NCBI RefSeq assembly: GCF_018860525.1
Contig: NZ_JAHKPM010000051.1
Location: 81,699-145,698, forward strand
Origin: Vibrio hepatarius
Lineage (GTDB): Bacteria > Pseudomonadota > Gammaproteobacteria > Enterobacterales > Vibrionaceae
Reading direction: 5' to 3'
Length of the DNA stretch: 64,000 nucleotides
The position numbers and the translations under genes are program-made. Under the pieces are notes generated by a model. That model searched no databases and was not told where the DNA came from. It worked only from the letters and a program-made list of their open reading frames with translations. Positions 18,127 through 27,782 of the stretch are shown here, in pieces. Position 1 is the stretch's first letter. Each line of letters starts with the position of its first letter.

Positions 18127-18467
18127 CGAACAAAGCTGTTATTTTCATAATTCGATATCAAAAATCATAGCTTCCATGCACAGGTCGTTAAACCACGTCC
18201 TCATATATTTAACCTTATCAATATTCGTTAATGTGCATACTATGCTAAAGTTATTAATAACTTATACAGGCATATAGCTAGTCAATTGCATTTATGTAGT
18301 AGTTGCTTGATAGCACTCTTGGCTTTTTATGGAGTAAATGCCTGAATATAAATATAAAAGGTTTTGTCTTGGAGAGTTAATTATCGTGCGCTTTTTCTTT
18401 GTTCGTTTGGTTAATTTTTGAAAAGAAGCGTTATCTAGCTCCCCATAAATGAAATGGAGATAGATGC
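18127..18467 (+). promoter_or_regulatory. Upstream region of adenine deaminase gene
   Basis: The 341-base AT-rich gap has no credible ORF. It contains a loose inverted pair CAGGCAT (about 18268) / ATGCCTG (about 18338) flanking about 65 bases, but no purine-riboswitch core was recognised. It probably holds the promoter of the gene at 18468. Confidence 0.35.
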
Positions 18468-19484
18468 ATGGACCAAAACACATTTATACGCCAGTTACCT
18501 AAAGTTGAATTGCATATGCATATTGAAGGTTCTCTTGAACCTGAGATGATGTTTAAGTTAGCTAAACGTAATCAAATTCCCTTACCTTTTAAAACTCCTC
18601 AAGATGTGAAAGAGGCATATCAATTTACCAACCTCCAATCATTTTTGGATATTTATTATCAGGGTGCGAATGTCTTGATTCATGAACAAGATTTTTATGA
18701 TTTGACATGGTCATACTTATGTCATTGTCAGCAAGATAATGTGATTCATACAGAGATTTTTTTTGATCCACAGACTCATACTGAGCGAGGAATTTCTTTC
18801 GATACTGTGATTAATGGTATCTATCGCGCGCTTGAAGATGCAAAAGAAAAAATGGGTATCAGTAGTCGGATTATCATGTGTTTTTTGCGTCATCTGGATC
18901 AGCAAAGTGCCTTTTTGGCTTTAGAACAGGCAATGAAACATAAAGATAAGATTATTGCCGTGGGGCTAGATTCCTCAGAAGTCGGCCATCCGCCAGAAAA
19001 GTTTACTCAAGTATTTACTAAAGCGATCGAAGCCGGTTTTTTAGCTGTGGCTCATGCGGGAGAAGAAGGGCCAGTAGACAACATTTACAACAGTATTGAA
19101 CTACTCCAAACCTCACGTATTGATCATGGCGTTCGCTGCTCTGATGATAGCCACCTAGTGAGTTTACTAGCTGAATCTCGTATGCCTTTAACTGTATGCC
19201 CTTTATCCAATGTAAAACTTAAAGTATTTGAAGACATGAAGCTGCATAATGTGGTTGATTTATTAAAGAAAAACCTTTGTGTTACCATTAACTCTGACGA
19301 TCCTGCCTATTTTGGAGGTTATATGACAGATAACTTTCTAGCAATAGCAGACAATCATCACTTGACTGAGGCAGAGTTGGTCCAGTTTACTCGAAACGCC
19401 ATAGAAGCCAGCTTTACTAGTGATAATGAAAAATATCATATGCAGCGTAAATTAGATCAATTCTACAGCCATTCAATAGGATGA
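18468..19484 (+). CDS. Adenine deaminase (adenosine deaminase-like family)
   Basis: The 338-residue amidohydrolase has zinc ligands in KVELHMHIEGSLEPEMMF, catalytic Glu and His in VAHAGEEGPVDNIY, and SDDPAYFGGYMTDNF near the C-terminus. The variants FFDPQTHTERGI and VGLDSSEVGHPPEKF belong to the bacterial and fungal branch that deaminates adenine to hypoxanthine, rather than adenosine; I recall near-identical motifs in the Pseudomonas enzyme assigned that activity. Automated annotation often calls it add. It converges on dgt with a 12-base overlap of the two 3' ends, placing two purine enzymes tail to tail. Confidence 0.88.
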   Translation: MDQNTFIRQLPKVELHMHIEGSLEPEMMFKLAKRNQIPLPFKTPQDVKEAYQFTNLQSFLDIYYQGANVLIHEQDFYDLTWSYLCHCQQDNVIHTEIFFDPQTHTERGISFDTVINGIYRALEDAKEKMGISSRIIMCFLRHLDQQSAFLALEQAMKHKDKIIAVGLDSSEVGHPPEKFTQVFTKAIEAGFLAVAHAGEEGPVDNIYNSIELLQTSRIDHGVRCSDDSHLVSLLAESRMPLTVCPLSNVKLKVFEDMKLHNVVDLLKKNLCVTINSDDPAYFGGYMTDNFLAIADNHHLTEAELVQFTRNAIEASFTSDNEKYHMQRKLDQFYSHSIG

Positions 19485-20789
19485 AAATAGTTGTTGATGA
19501 AGCCTTTGAGCGTGTCCATCGGTCATAGAAGATATGTGGTCGGTGATCACCCTAAAGCCATCACTATCGTTTTGGGTTTGTTGCCATGCATGGCGTATCG
19601 TAATCGGAAGTAGCCTTTGAGGGTCAGCACTGAGCGCTTCAAAAATATCCATGATAATTTGCTGGCCCTTATATTCTGCAACTTGTACTTGTGGAACTTG
19701 AATCACAAACTCACTGACAAAATATTTGAGTATCTGCAAAGCTATGTCCATTTCTGGCTTTAGGTAAGCATTAAATGCCAATAAATCACTGGTGAAACCT
19801 GCCTCTACAGACTTAATTGAAATGCTGGTGAGCAGCGCATTAACCATGCCACCAATAGCATCTTTTCTCTGGTGATGTGTGCCTGAAAATAACATATCGG
19901 TAATGGAGGCTATATGTTCTTCGAACCAAGGTTCACCGCACTGTGAAAGCGGATTTTGAGCGCCTTCCACCCACTGAATTTGAGAGACTTTTCCTAGAAC
20001 AATGGCATCCTCAAGATCATGGACACCATAAGCGATATCATCAGCTAGCTCCATGATAGAGCAATCTAAAGACTTAAAGCAGGTTTTTTTGTGTTGATGG
20101 GGGTCTGTTTGTCCTGATTGTGTTTGACCGAAGAGCTTTTTATCTGCTTTGGTTAATGGCGCTAATACCCACTCAAATAGAGACTGATCACAGTCATATA
20201 TACCTTTTGCGGGTCTCCAAAGTTTCGCTTTGAGCTGCCTTTGATGTGAAACACTCTCTGGCATGTCACTAGCGCTGGTTTCACTGAGTAACGCTGGATA
20301 TTTAATAAGTCCAAGAAGTGAACGACGAGTTAAATTCATCCCAAAGTGTTCAGTGTAAGGTTCAAGTTTGGTTACGATTCGAAATGTTTGAGCATTCCCT
20401 TCAAATCTACCAAACTTTCTCATCATATAATTTAAAGCGATTTCACCGCCATGCCCGTATGGAGGGTGCCCGATATCATGAGCAAGGCAAAGCGAGTCGA
20501 TGAGGCTATCGCTTGGAAGTAGGTCGCGAAACTCGGGTTGCTTTTTCTTTATCTGTGCGACAATTCCAGTCCCTAGCTGCGCGGCTTCTAACGAATGAGT
20601 GAGACGTGTTCTATGAAAATCGTCAAAGCTATTACCGTGCACCTGTGTTTTGGCTTGTAGGCGTCTAAAGGCTGCAGAATGGAGTATTCTTGCTCGATCA
20701 CGTTGGTAAGGTGTTCGGTGATCATCACGACGGATCTTATGTTCATCATCTTGCCGTTCGTGCCATAAGCTACTGATTTGGAATGTCAT
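19473..20789 (-). CDS. dGTP triphosphohydrolase (dGTPase, HD domain)
   Basis: The 438-residue HD-domain enzyme should split dGTP into deoxyguanosine and triphosphate. RRDDHRTPYQRDRARILHSA and FRRLQAKTQV are the dGTPase N-terminal signature; metal ligands appear as H in RLTHSLEAAQ, HD in LCLAHDIGHPPYGHGGE and D in ELADDIAYGVHDLEDA. The length fits the shorter dGTPase-like group rather than E. coli Dgt (505 aa). Related Shewanella and E. coli enzymes deplete dGTP during phage infection, so a defence role is possible, but the housekeeping-like location does not prove it. Confidence 0.9.
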   Translation of the reverse strand: MTFQISSLWHERQDDEHKIRRDDHRTPYQRDRARILHSAAFRRLQAKTQVHGNSFDDFHRTRLTHSLEAAQLGTGIVAQIKKKQPEFRDLLPSDSLIDSLCLAHDIGHPPYGHGGEIALNYMMRKFGRFEGNAQTFRIVTKLEPYTEHFGMNLTRRSLLGLIKYPALLSETSASDMPESVSHQRQLKAKLWRPAKGIYDCDQSLFEWVLAPLTKADKKLFGQTQSGQTDPHQHKKTCFKSLDCSIMELADDIAYGVHDLEDAIVLGKVSQIQWVEGAQNPLSQCGEPWFEEHIASITDMLFSGTHHQRKDAIGGMVNALLTSISIKSVEAGFTSDLLAFNAYLKPEMDIALQILKYFVSEFVIQVPQVQVAEYKGQQIIMDIFEALSADPQRLLPITIRHAWQQTQNDSDGFRVITDHISSMTDGHAQRLHQQLFSSY

Positions 20790-20885
20790 AGATATTTTCT
20801 CAAGCGTTTTATGATACCGTACACAAATATTCGAAAAACTACAAAGTTCAACTTGGCCTTAACGGATGCTTGTTAAATAACTCTC

Positions 20886-21557
20886 CTAATACCACATCAG
20901 TTGCCGAATGCCATTGACGTACTTTGAATGTCTTGATGGACGTAGCGGGCAAGTAGCCACCAAGCTCGATAAGGCATTTTCATGTACAGCATCAGTTTTT
21001 AATTCTAATAATACATAGTCACCCAATGACTTACCCTTATAGATGTTGATTTTGTCCGAATACCTTTGGTCAAAACATTGCATATCATCATCAAAAGTGG
21101 CACGAATATAACCATTCGCTGAAATAAAATATCGCCGCCGATAACGGGAAATCAATACAGGTACACTCTCGCATTCCCAACAAACTTGAGCCGCTAAAGG
21201 AAGCTGTTGTCGACAGGTATTTAGTAGGCTTTGCCAAGAGTTATGATCAAGCCAATTAATATTTAAGGGGTGTAAACTTTTGGATCCTTTCCCACCGCGA
21301 CGGTATTTAAACTCCAGCCTGCTCTCTTTGGGGTTAGCTAGGTCGCCATACCAACGAATTCGAGTTTTTCTACGCTGGGTAATGCCACTCAAATTCTCTT
21401 CAAAACGCCTGAAGTTTGGGCTGTCAAGATACAGGCTATTGACATGCCTATCGGGGTGGTGAGTTTTAAACTGGTTTGGATGAAGCATGAGCCAGTTTTC
21501 TACCATATTAAGGCGATTAAGTGGAATAGGTACTTTGATTTCAAATCGTTTACTCAT
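20886..21557 (-). CDS. VTC-domain polyphosphate polymerase-like protein
   Basis: The 223-residue protein is a VTC tunnel domain. The basic and acidic tunnel residues are visible in order: RFEIKVP, VNSLYLDS, RRKTRIRWYG, SRLEFKYRR, SRYRRRYF, RATFDDDM and VLLELKTD. In yeast Vtc4 this fold makes polyphosphate from ATP; bacterial members are inferred to do likewise. Its ATG overlaps the TGA of the upstream CotH-like gene (ATGA), so it is translationally coupled and is the last gene of a DUF4956-CotH-VTC operon. No signal peptide or membrane helix. Confidence 0.87.
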   Translation of the reverse strand: MSKRFEIKVPIPLNRLNMVENWLMLHPNQFKTHHPDRHVNSLYLDSPNFRRFEENLSGITQRRKTRIRWYGDLANPKESRLEFKYRRGGKGSKSLHPLNINWLDHNSWQSLLNTCRQQLPLAAQVCWECESVPVLISRYRRRYFISANGYIRATFDDDMQCFDQRYSDKINIYKGKSLGDYVLLELKTDAVHENALSSLVATCPLRPSRHSKYVNGIRQLMWY

Positions 21558-24175
21558 AAAGGCTTATCCGACTTCATAACTGTGTTATAGAGTTTTCCAA
21601 CATCAAGCGCCTGACTTGCTATGGAGACGCCATTGACACTAAGAACACTACCCATCTCTGAGACAATCTTTGCTTCACATCCAGAGCATTGGAATTTCAA
21701 TGCTTGTAGAGTCGCTGAGCCAAATAGGGGCTTTTTGGTATAGCTCATTAAAGCATAATGACTGACATCTTCTGCAGTAATGGACTCTGCTTCTACTTTC
21801 GATGCATCTTTAGCCACTAGACCAAAGTTAACTCGAGTGAATTTAATATCCTTTAAGCGCATTTGGCTTTCTTCACCAACAGAAACGGCCTTATCTCGAA
21901 TATCAGAAAAGCTGATACCCGTTACATCAAGGTTAGAGCCACTTACATCCAACCCATCTCCACCTGAACGCTTACCTATGTTTGCAAACTCACTATCGTA
22001 GATTTTCCCTATGCAATAATCACAGTCAAATGCATCAGATAACGCTTCTTTAATCGATAGGTTTGAGATATCGACATCACTATTGACGATGTTGAGTGCA
22101 TCTTCAGAAACGTTGTCAGTTATAAACAAGCCTTGAATGGACAATTTTCCACCGACAAGATAAGTGGCTCCTCTTGGTTGCCATAGCCCCAGGTCAGGTC
22201 TACCAGCGTAGGATATATGCAAGTTGCGGATAGTTGATTGCGTATCAGGGCTTGCGTTAAATAAGCTGATTCCAGACCAATTTGGTATCTGACCTTGTCG
22301 GGATAGCTTCACTGGCTTGCTTTGCGTACCTTCAACTTCTAATTGTCCAAATACCATCATGCCAGCCCCTTTACTAAATTGAATGTTGACGCCTTTCTCT
22401 AGGTATAAAGTCCAATTTTCTGGTGTCACAAGGTAGTCATTAATGACCCAGTTACCAGCAGTAATACGCCAAGAGTTCTCTTCTTGCTTAATAAAGGCAT
22501 ATTTGGTGACTTTGTTGCTATTTGAAGACCTTGGAAGGAAGCTCATTGGTTCAATGTTGCGCTTAAACTGATAGTTTCCCATGGACTGCCCAGCAGTAGA
22601 AGCACGCAGTTCAACGGTTTTAATGTGCTGTGGCAGAGTGACAGAAAAGCTTTCTCCAGGTGCTATTTCTAATGGAAAAGAGTAGTTGGCTTCCTCAAGG
22701 CTTGATCGCTCATTGAAGTCAGTCCAACCTATGAGACCAAGAATACGTAGTGGCTTTCTTTCTGGGTTGTTAATAATGAGCTGGTTTTCTGGCGCAGTGG
22801 CATAGTGACTGGTTAGATCCCAAAGCGGTAAGGATTCCATTGAGTCCATTTGCTGGTGTAGGTTTTGGCTGAGGTTGGACACATTACTACAAGAATCATC
22901 TTTATAATTGGATTGTAAGCACACCATCTGTGCTTGCAAATTATCGGGGTTAAATGGTGTAGTGAGAGGCAATCCACTATGCAATGCTTTTAAAATTGGA
23001 GTTTGTACTTTTTTGAGGTGTTGCTGCAGGCTATCGTTCGATAGTAGCTGTTTAAGTTTGTCGAGAGAATAATCATAATGCCTTCGGACTTCTTTATCTT
23101 CAAGCATCTGTTTGCTTAGTAAGAAAAAGTGACTTGGTGATTTCATCAGTAGAGAGTGCTTAGCGGGTGATACGTTGACGTCACTTTGGATTGGCTCAAG
23201 CTTTGCTGTATGGGGGTTGTAATACCAGCGCCAATTGTTCCAAGCTAGCCCGTGCCAAGCGCCCCATGTATCAATGACCGCGAGGTATTGCCCCAGTCGT
23301 TGAGTATCAAACACGTCACTAGCACTGAATTTTCCGTTGATAAAACCTTCGATTAGTGACAGCGCGATTTGTCGCTGATAACCGAGGGCTGTGCTACTGA
23401 GAATGGTATTTCGTTGCAGAACTCTGGGCTTAAATATCCGGTGTACTTTTCCGTCAGTATCTTTTTGCTCTGCTAAATCGAGACGAACGATTAATCCTTC
23501 TGTTCGTTTGTTGATAGCGAGTAAGTCTTGTCCAAAGCCTTGCTCATGGTACATCACCCCCCATTCTTCGCCATTAACAATAACATTCACAGGAGTATAG
23601 TGTGGTGAAATAATATCAAAACCAGCCAGCTTCATTGTCTCATCAAAGAGGGAAGGGCCATGGTTAATTCGCACATGTGGGCTAATCAGCGCAAAGCGTC
23701 GAGAAGAAAAAAGAGCCTGTTTATTAGCAATTTTAAATTTAAGAGACCAGCGGTTTACGCCATTGATATGATCGAGTAAATCACCCTGTAATCGCACTTT
23801 TGCATCGAGAACTTTGTTATCGGAATAAATCCTTGCTTTGACTTCCGAACGTATAGCAGGAATAAACCCTTGGCTAAAAGCAGCTTCTCTATCTTTAATC
23901 AAAAGTGACCAATTAGGGTAAGTGATATCAACTCGAACAGTTGGAAGGTGATGGTTCGCAGTCGCTAAATTGATTGGGGCTTTCGCCATATCCGTAGCGA
24001 ATTGTATTAACTTTTCCTTGGGGTCTTCTGATAATGCTGTGTATCCACGTTGCAGTAGAAAAACTTTAATGCTGTCTAATGATGGGGTAATGAGAGCAAA
24101 GACCAATAACAACCCTAGTGCAATAGCTAACCATTCTTTTGGTTTTAAGGCTGTACGACCGTGTGTCAATTTCAT
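21554..24175 (-). CDS. CotH-like kinase-fold protein with parallel beta-helix domain
   Basis: The 873-residue protein has one N-terminal membrane anchor (about 14-34), then a CotH-like domain (about 95-420; RLQGDLLDHIN, RWSLKFKI, RFALISPHVR, NGEEWGVMYHEQG, IQSDVNVSP) and a C-terminal half with repeated short beta segments (about 600-840; VNSDVDISNLSI, DGLDVSGSNLDV) resembling a right-handed beta-helix. CotH proteins are atypical protein kinases. The anchor suggests the bulk faces the periplasm. SD GGAG precedes the ATG; the start lies two bases after the DUF4956 stop, and the stop overlaps the VTC start. The CotH plus VTC pairing suggests a polyphosphate-linked or surface role. Confidence 0.82.
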   Translation of the reverse strand: MKLTHGRTALKPKEWLAIALGLLLVFALITPSLDSIKVFLLQRGYTALSEDPKEKLIQFATDMAKAPINLATANHHLPTVRVDITYPNWSLLIKDREAAFSQGFIPAIRSEVKARIYSDNKVLDAKVRLQGDLLDHINGVNRWSLKFKIANKQALFSSRRFALISPHVRINHGPSLFDETMKLAGFDIISPHYTPVNVIVNGEEWGVMYHEQGFGQDLLAINKRTEGLIVRLDLAEQKDTDGKVHRIFKPRVLQRNTILSSTALGYQRQIALSLIEGFINGKFSASDVFDTQRLGQYLAVIDTWGAWHGLAWNNWRWYYNPHTAKLEPIQSDVNVSPAKHSLLMKSPSHFFLLSKQMLEDKEVRRHYDYSLDKLKQLLSNDSLQQHLKKVQTPILKALHSGLPLTTPFNPDNLQAQMVCLQSNYKDDSCSNVSNLSQNLHQQMDSMESLPLWDLTSHYATAPENQLIINNPERKPLRILGLIGWTDFNERSSLEEANYSFPLEIAPGESFSVTLPQHIKTVELRASTAGQSMGNYQFKRNIEPMSFLPRSSNSNKVTKYAFIKQEENSWRITAGNWVINDYLVTPENWTLYLEKGVNIQFSKGAGMMVFGQLEVEGTQSKPVKLSRQGQIPNWSGISLFNASPDTQSTIRNLHISYAGRPDLGLWQPRGATYLVGGKLSIQGLFITDNVSEDALNIVNSDVDISNLSIKEALSDAFDCDYCIGKIYDSEFANIGKRSGGDGLDVSGSNLDVTGISFSDIRDKAVSVGEESQMRLKDIKFTRVNFGLVAKDASKVEAESITAEDVSHYALMSYTKKPLFGSATLQALKFQCSGCEAKIVSEMGSVLSVNGVSIASQALDVGKLYNTVMKSDKPL

Positions 24176-24177
24176 TA

Positions 24178-24900
24178 TTACACTCCGGAAATATTATGCT
24201 GCTCAAGCATAGAGACTTGTATACCAGGGAACTGTTGCCTAAGTTGAGAAAGCATGTCATCAAGGTGCTGAGATTGATAGGCAGTAATGAAGAAGGTTGC
24301 GCTGAACATATCGTCTTGTGTATCAAACCTTCTAAGATCTAGTCCGTTCCCTTTGCTAGATAATAGCTCTTTAAGTTGAGTGATCGGAACATTCTGAGCC
24401 TCTGAAGCATTGTATTGGAGCGATAGGAATAGTCCCTGTTCTTCGGAAATCTTAGACTGATGACGTTTGGCAATAGTGACAAGCAGTAAAGTGATGATAC
24501 AAGCAATAACAGCTGCTAATGTTTGACCTGCGCCCAGTGCTACGGCTACCCCTATGTTCAGAAAAAGATAAACCAACTCTTCAGGTTCTTTTATCGGTGT
24601 TCTAAATCGTACAATAGAGAGTGCTCCAACAAGACCAAGAGCCAGAGCTAAAGAAGCTTTTACCACAGTGATTATTAATATCACAGTCAACATGAGTAGA
24701 GGAAATAGTCGAGAAAAGTCCTGCCTATTACAAAAAGCTGAAGCATACCGTCTAAAGTGGTAACCGATTAGTGATGCAAGGGCAAAACCTAAGATTAGGT
24801 TAATCAGTAGTGAGCCCAACTGCACACTTGCATAAGGGAAAAACATATTTCGTACATCTTTAGGAAGAAATCCTAGCAAGAGTGGATCGATTGAATCCAT
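24178..24900 (-). CDS. DUF4956 inner-membrane protein
   Basis: The 240-residue protein has about four membrane helices (about 27-45, 65-85, 85-105, 112-140) followed by a soluble ACT-like C-terminal domain (about 155-235). The block LGLVGALSIVRFRTPIKEPE with ELVYLFLNIGVAVALGAG is the DUF4956 signature. It is the first gene of a tight operon with CotH and VTC genes, with which this family commonly occurs. It may be the membrane partner of the VTC polymerase; biochemical function is unknown. Confidence 0.85.
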   Translation of the reverse strand: MDSIDPLLLGFLPKDVRNMFFPYASVQLGSLLINLILGFALASLIGYHFRRYASAFCNRQDFSRLFPLLMLTVILIITVVKASLALALGLVGALSIVRFRTPIKEPEELVYLFLNIGVAVALGAGQTLAAVIACIITLLLVTIAKRHQSKISEEQGLFLSLQYNASEAQNVPITQLKELLSSKGNGLDLRRFDTQDDMFSATFFITAYQSQHLDDMLSQLRQQFPGIQVSMLEQHNISGV

Positions 24901-25226
24901 ATTACCCCCAAAAAAAGGTTGTGCTCTAGTGGCATCTCATGACAGGAAATCGTTAGATACTTGAGCCCTATGAAATGACACGGAGTTGAATGTTTAACAA
25001 GCTGTGGTTTATAAGATAAATCAGAGGCTTGCGACATTGATAAACATAGACAGTGTTATAGCTGCTTGTAAAACACCAAATGAAAGTTGTCTTAAATAAT
25101 CTTGTATAGGTTAAATAACAGGCTGAAAATAATGAAAATGAGAGAATTAAAAACAACAAGGTCTGTTTGATCCCAGATGGTCAGAAAACTGCCAGTAGTA
25201 AGAAAATATTAGTAAACCTACTAACA
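24901..25226. promoter_or_regulatory. Non-coding gap upstream of DUF4956 operon
   Basis: About 326 bases between the downstream end of the binding-protein gene (25227) and the DUF4956 start. It should hold the promoter of the DUF4956-CotH-VTC operon. No gene or strong repeat was seen. Confidence 0.35.
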
Positions 25227-25913
25227 CTAATTTTGCGGTGATTTTGACTTAATATAAGCTTTTGCAGAAGCCTCTAGTCTTGGCAGTAAGTGGGAGTTTG
25301 AGACGTGTATATAATGGTATAAGTTACCTCGCGCAATCATAGGGCTGACCACCTTTATTTGGGGGAATTGCTCCTTTATGAATAAATATGAGACCTCAGG
25401 AGCTAACCAGAGTTTGACTCTTCCTTCTCTGAGCATCAGTGCTGCTTGTTTGGCTTTATGAACTAAGTAGAGATGCTTATAGTCTTCTAATACCTTGGTA
25501 TATCGGGTGCCATGGAATGAAACAATGGTCTCATCTTTGGCTTCATCTAGGCTGTTGTAGAATTTATCTTCAATAGAAAAAAGATAAACATCAAAACTTG
25601 CGAGAGGAACATTGACTTTTATAAGCTCTTTTCTCTCTTCTAGTCTAGATACTCGCATATCAAGCGCATCGTTACGGCCTTCTATAACAGATTGAATCGC
25701 TCTTTCGTTTGGTAAGTATGTGAATTTGGCTATAAGTCCAGCTCCAGCATAAATGGCTTGGAGGTCGCGCTCCACATGTATGCCATATTTTGCAGTTTGT
25801 TCTTGTTCTTTATAGATATTTCCTATTGCTACTTTAACAAGTTCTTCTTCAGAAAATGCCGATAATGGACTTATAGAGACGAGCAAAAAAATAAATTTCA
25901 GGCATTGATTCAT
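25227..25913 (-). CDS. Periplasmic solute-binding-like protein (SBP family 3 type)
   Basis: The 228-residue protein has a signal peptide (cleavage near FSEEE, about residue 21) and the two-lobe pattern of short family-3 periplasmic binding proteins: VKVAIGNIYKEQ at the start, FTYLPNERAIQSVIEGRNDA, SFHGTRYTKVL and LREGRVKLWLAP. No permease or ATPase gene is linked, so it may be a sensor or orphan binding protein rather than part of an ABC importer. It is divergent from the porin/chemoreceptor operon, hinting at a shared ligand. GAGGG precedes the ATG. Ligand unknown. Confidence 0.7.
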   Translation of the reverse strand: MNQCLKFIFLLVSISPLSAFSEEELVKVAIGNIYKEQEQTAKYGIHVERDLQAIYAGAGLIAKFTYLPNERAIQSVIEGRNDALDMRVSRLEERKELIKVNVPLASFDVYLFSIEDKFYNSLDEAKDETIVSFHGTRYTKVLEDYKHLYLVHKAKQAALMLREGRVKLWLAPEVSYLFIKEQFPQIKVVSPMIARGNLYHYIHVSNSHLLPRLEASAKAYIKSKSPQN

Positions 25914-26237
25914 AATACCCTCGCTTTCAATACTTCCCTACTAACTATAGAACGAATAATTAGACTTGTGACCCTACCACTCACCTTATAAATGATAGTG
26001 CCAATAATCGATTTGTTCACAGAAAGGGCAGTACGAACATTTGAAACCCAGCAGAAATAAAGCTGGAGTATGTCGTGCCAATGTAGTCAAAAAGGTTATG
26101 TCTAAAACATCAATAATAAATTTAAGCATTTAAAATAGCATACGGCGTTTTTCTCTACTATGTTGGAAATGATTGATGTGTTTACTCAATGTTAGTCATT
26201 AAGTTATTCCACATATCGATAAACAAAGGAAGGAAAA
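25914..26237. promoter_or_regulatory. Divergent promoter region (binding protein / porin operon)
   Basis: 324 bases between two divergent genes, AT-rich, no ORF. It should carry both promoters. I looked for a Pho box, because a PstS-like gene follows, and did not find a convincing one. Confidence 0.4.
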
Positions 26238-27362
26238 ATGAGAAAGCTAGGAAATATGAACAAATTAACCTTAGCGCTAAGCAGTGTGTGCATTCTTTAC
26301 CCAGCTACCGTATTCGCTGAAATTGATTGGAGAGGGTATGCCACCATAGCAGCAGGTAAAACTTTTGATGGTGGTACATCGTATGATACGTTAACTGACG
26401 AGTTAGAAATGGACAACTTGTCTGTGGTAGGTTTGCAAGGTTCTTCAGATTTATCAGACGGTTTAAGTGCTACTGTTCAGCTTGTCGCAAGGGGGAAAAA
26501 TGACTTTGACCCTGAATTTGAATGGGCTTATGTCAAATACCAAATTAACGACAATGCGGATGTTAAAATTGGACGACTTAGAGCGCCATTTTACTTTTAT
26601 TCTGAGTACTTAGACGTTAGCTATGCGTACAGTTGGATTGCACCACCGATAGAAGTGTACGCCGCTAATGTGACTAATTATGATGGTATTAATTTCTATT
26701 ACACCAATAGTTTTAGCTCATTTGACTATGCGATTTATTTGGGTTCAGGGAAGCGAGAAGTAACATTGAGTGTGGGTGAGCTATCTGGGACCTATGACAT
26801 TATTTCTAACTTTGATCTCAATTACGGAGATCTTAAAACTAAGTTAATTTATTCACAGTTTGAGTTAACAGTGACTAATTCAGATTCATCTTCCTCGATA
26901 AGTCAACTAGATCAGAACTTTCCCGATTTACCTAATGCTTTTTTGCCAACTGACATGGGCGGCTACATTGCTGGACTTGCAGGGTATTATGATCCCGGCA
27001 CCTACTATTTTGGGGTTGAATATGCAGAAGTCAGGTTTGATGATGATGTAATATCGCTTGCTGAAGACGATCGTTTCTTGGCAACGCTTGGATACAGATA
27101 TGAAGAATATACCCTTCATTATTCCTACTCGAGTTCAGATAAAACCAATGACTTAGATAAGGTGTCCACATCTGATGCTCGTTACGCTTCTGCAAAGTCA
27201 TTTACTGATAATGTTTTGACAGATGATAAAACACATATTATCGGGCTTCGCTATGACTTCCACTCTAATGCCGCTTTGAAGTTTGAGTACGGTTTTACGG
27301 ATGATGACTATGCCGACGAAGACACTCAATTTTTCAGAACTGGCGTCAGTATAATATTTTAA
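26238..27362 (+). CDS. Outer-membrane porin
   Basis: The 374-residue protein has a signal peptide ending at FAEID (about residue 28), followed by WRGYATIAAGKTF and alternating beta strands typical of 16-stranded porins (SATVQLVARG, WAYVKYQIND, VKIGRLRAPFYFYSEYLDV) and a C-terminal SIIF ending in Phe. VKIGRLR...P is the pattern seen in porins taking up small anions or organic acids. AAGGAAGG precedes the ATG. It is the first gene of a four-gene operon with a PstS-like protein, a chemoreceptor and another barrel. Selectivity unknown. Confidence 0.85.
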   Translation: MRKLGNMNKLTLALSSVCILYPATVFAEIDWRGYATIAAGKTFDGGTSYDTLTDELEMDNLSVVGLQGSSDLSDGLSATVQLVARGKNDFDPEFEWAYVKYQINDNADVKIGRLRAPFYFYSEYLDVSYAYSWIAPPIEVYAANVTNYDGINFYYTNSFSSFDYAIYLGSGKREVTLSVGELSGTYDIISNFDLNYGDLKTKLIYSQFELTVTNSDSSSSISQLDQNFPDLPNAFLPTDMGGYIAGLAGYYDPGTYYFGVEYAEVRFDDDVISLAEDDRFLATLGYRYEEYTLHYSYSSSDKTNDLDKVSTSDARYASAKSFTDNVLTDDKTHIIGLRYDFHSNAALKFEYGFTDDDYADEDTQFFRTGVSIIF

Positions 27363-27371
27363 GGAGGTCAC

Positions 27372-27782
27372 ATGAAAACAGTACTTACTTTATTAGTGTC
27401 GTTGCTTTTTTCAGCTCAGGCATTATCAGCAGTCGCCGTGATTGTTAACAAATCGAGTACCGCAACGTTAGATAAAGAACAAATTTCGCGTATTTATTTA
27501 AACTTGGATAAGAAGCTACCTGATGGTAAGCCGGTTATTCCTATTGCTCATTCGTCGTCTAGTGCATTAGCCGGTGAGTTCAACCAAAACGTTGTCGGAA
27601 AATCAAGCTCACAATATAAAGCATATTGGTCTAAGCTTATATTCACGGGGAAAGGAACACCTCCAAAAGAAGTTGATAGTGATAGTGAGGTACTCCAATT
27701 AATAGCAAATAACCCCGACTTAATTGGCTACATCGATAAAGGCAGCGTGAACGATTCCGTTAAAGTTATTGGTGAGTTTTAA
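27372..27782 (+). CDS. Small PstS-like (phosphate-binding-type) periplasmic protein
   Basis: The 136-residue protein has a signal peptide (cleavage about residue 19, ALS|AVAV) and then the pattern of the PBP-like PstS family: LDKEQISRIYLNLDKKLPDG, PIAHSSSSALAGEFNQNVVG, YKAYWSKLIFTGKGTPPKEV and NPDLIGYIDKGSV. It is about half the length of ABC phosphate-binding proteins, so it covers only one lobe. An AAGGAGG site overlapping the porin stop codon precedes its ATG. Similar single-lobe proteins are common next to porins and chemoreceptors. Ligand is inferred, not shown. Confidence 0.78.
   Translation: MKTVLTLLVSLLFSAQALSAVAVIVNKSSTATLDKEQISRIYLNLDKKLPDGKPVIPIAHSSSSALAGEFNQNVVGKSSSQYKAYWSKLIFTGKGTPPKEVDSDSEVLQLIANNPDLIGYIDKGSVNDSVKVIGEF

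Noticed and set aside
24968..25159. 63-residue minus-strand ORF in the DUF4956 upstream gap
   Set aside because: No ribosome-binding site, and no resemblance to any known protein.
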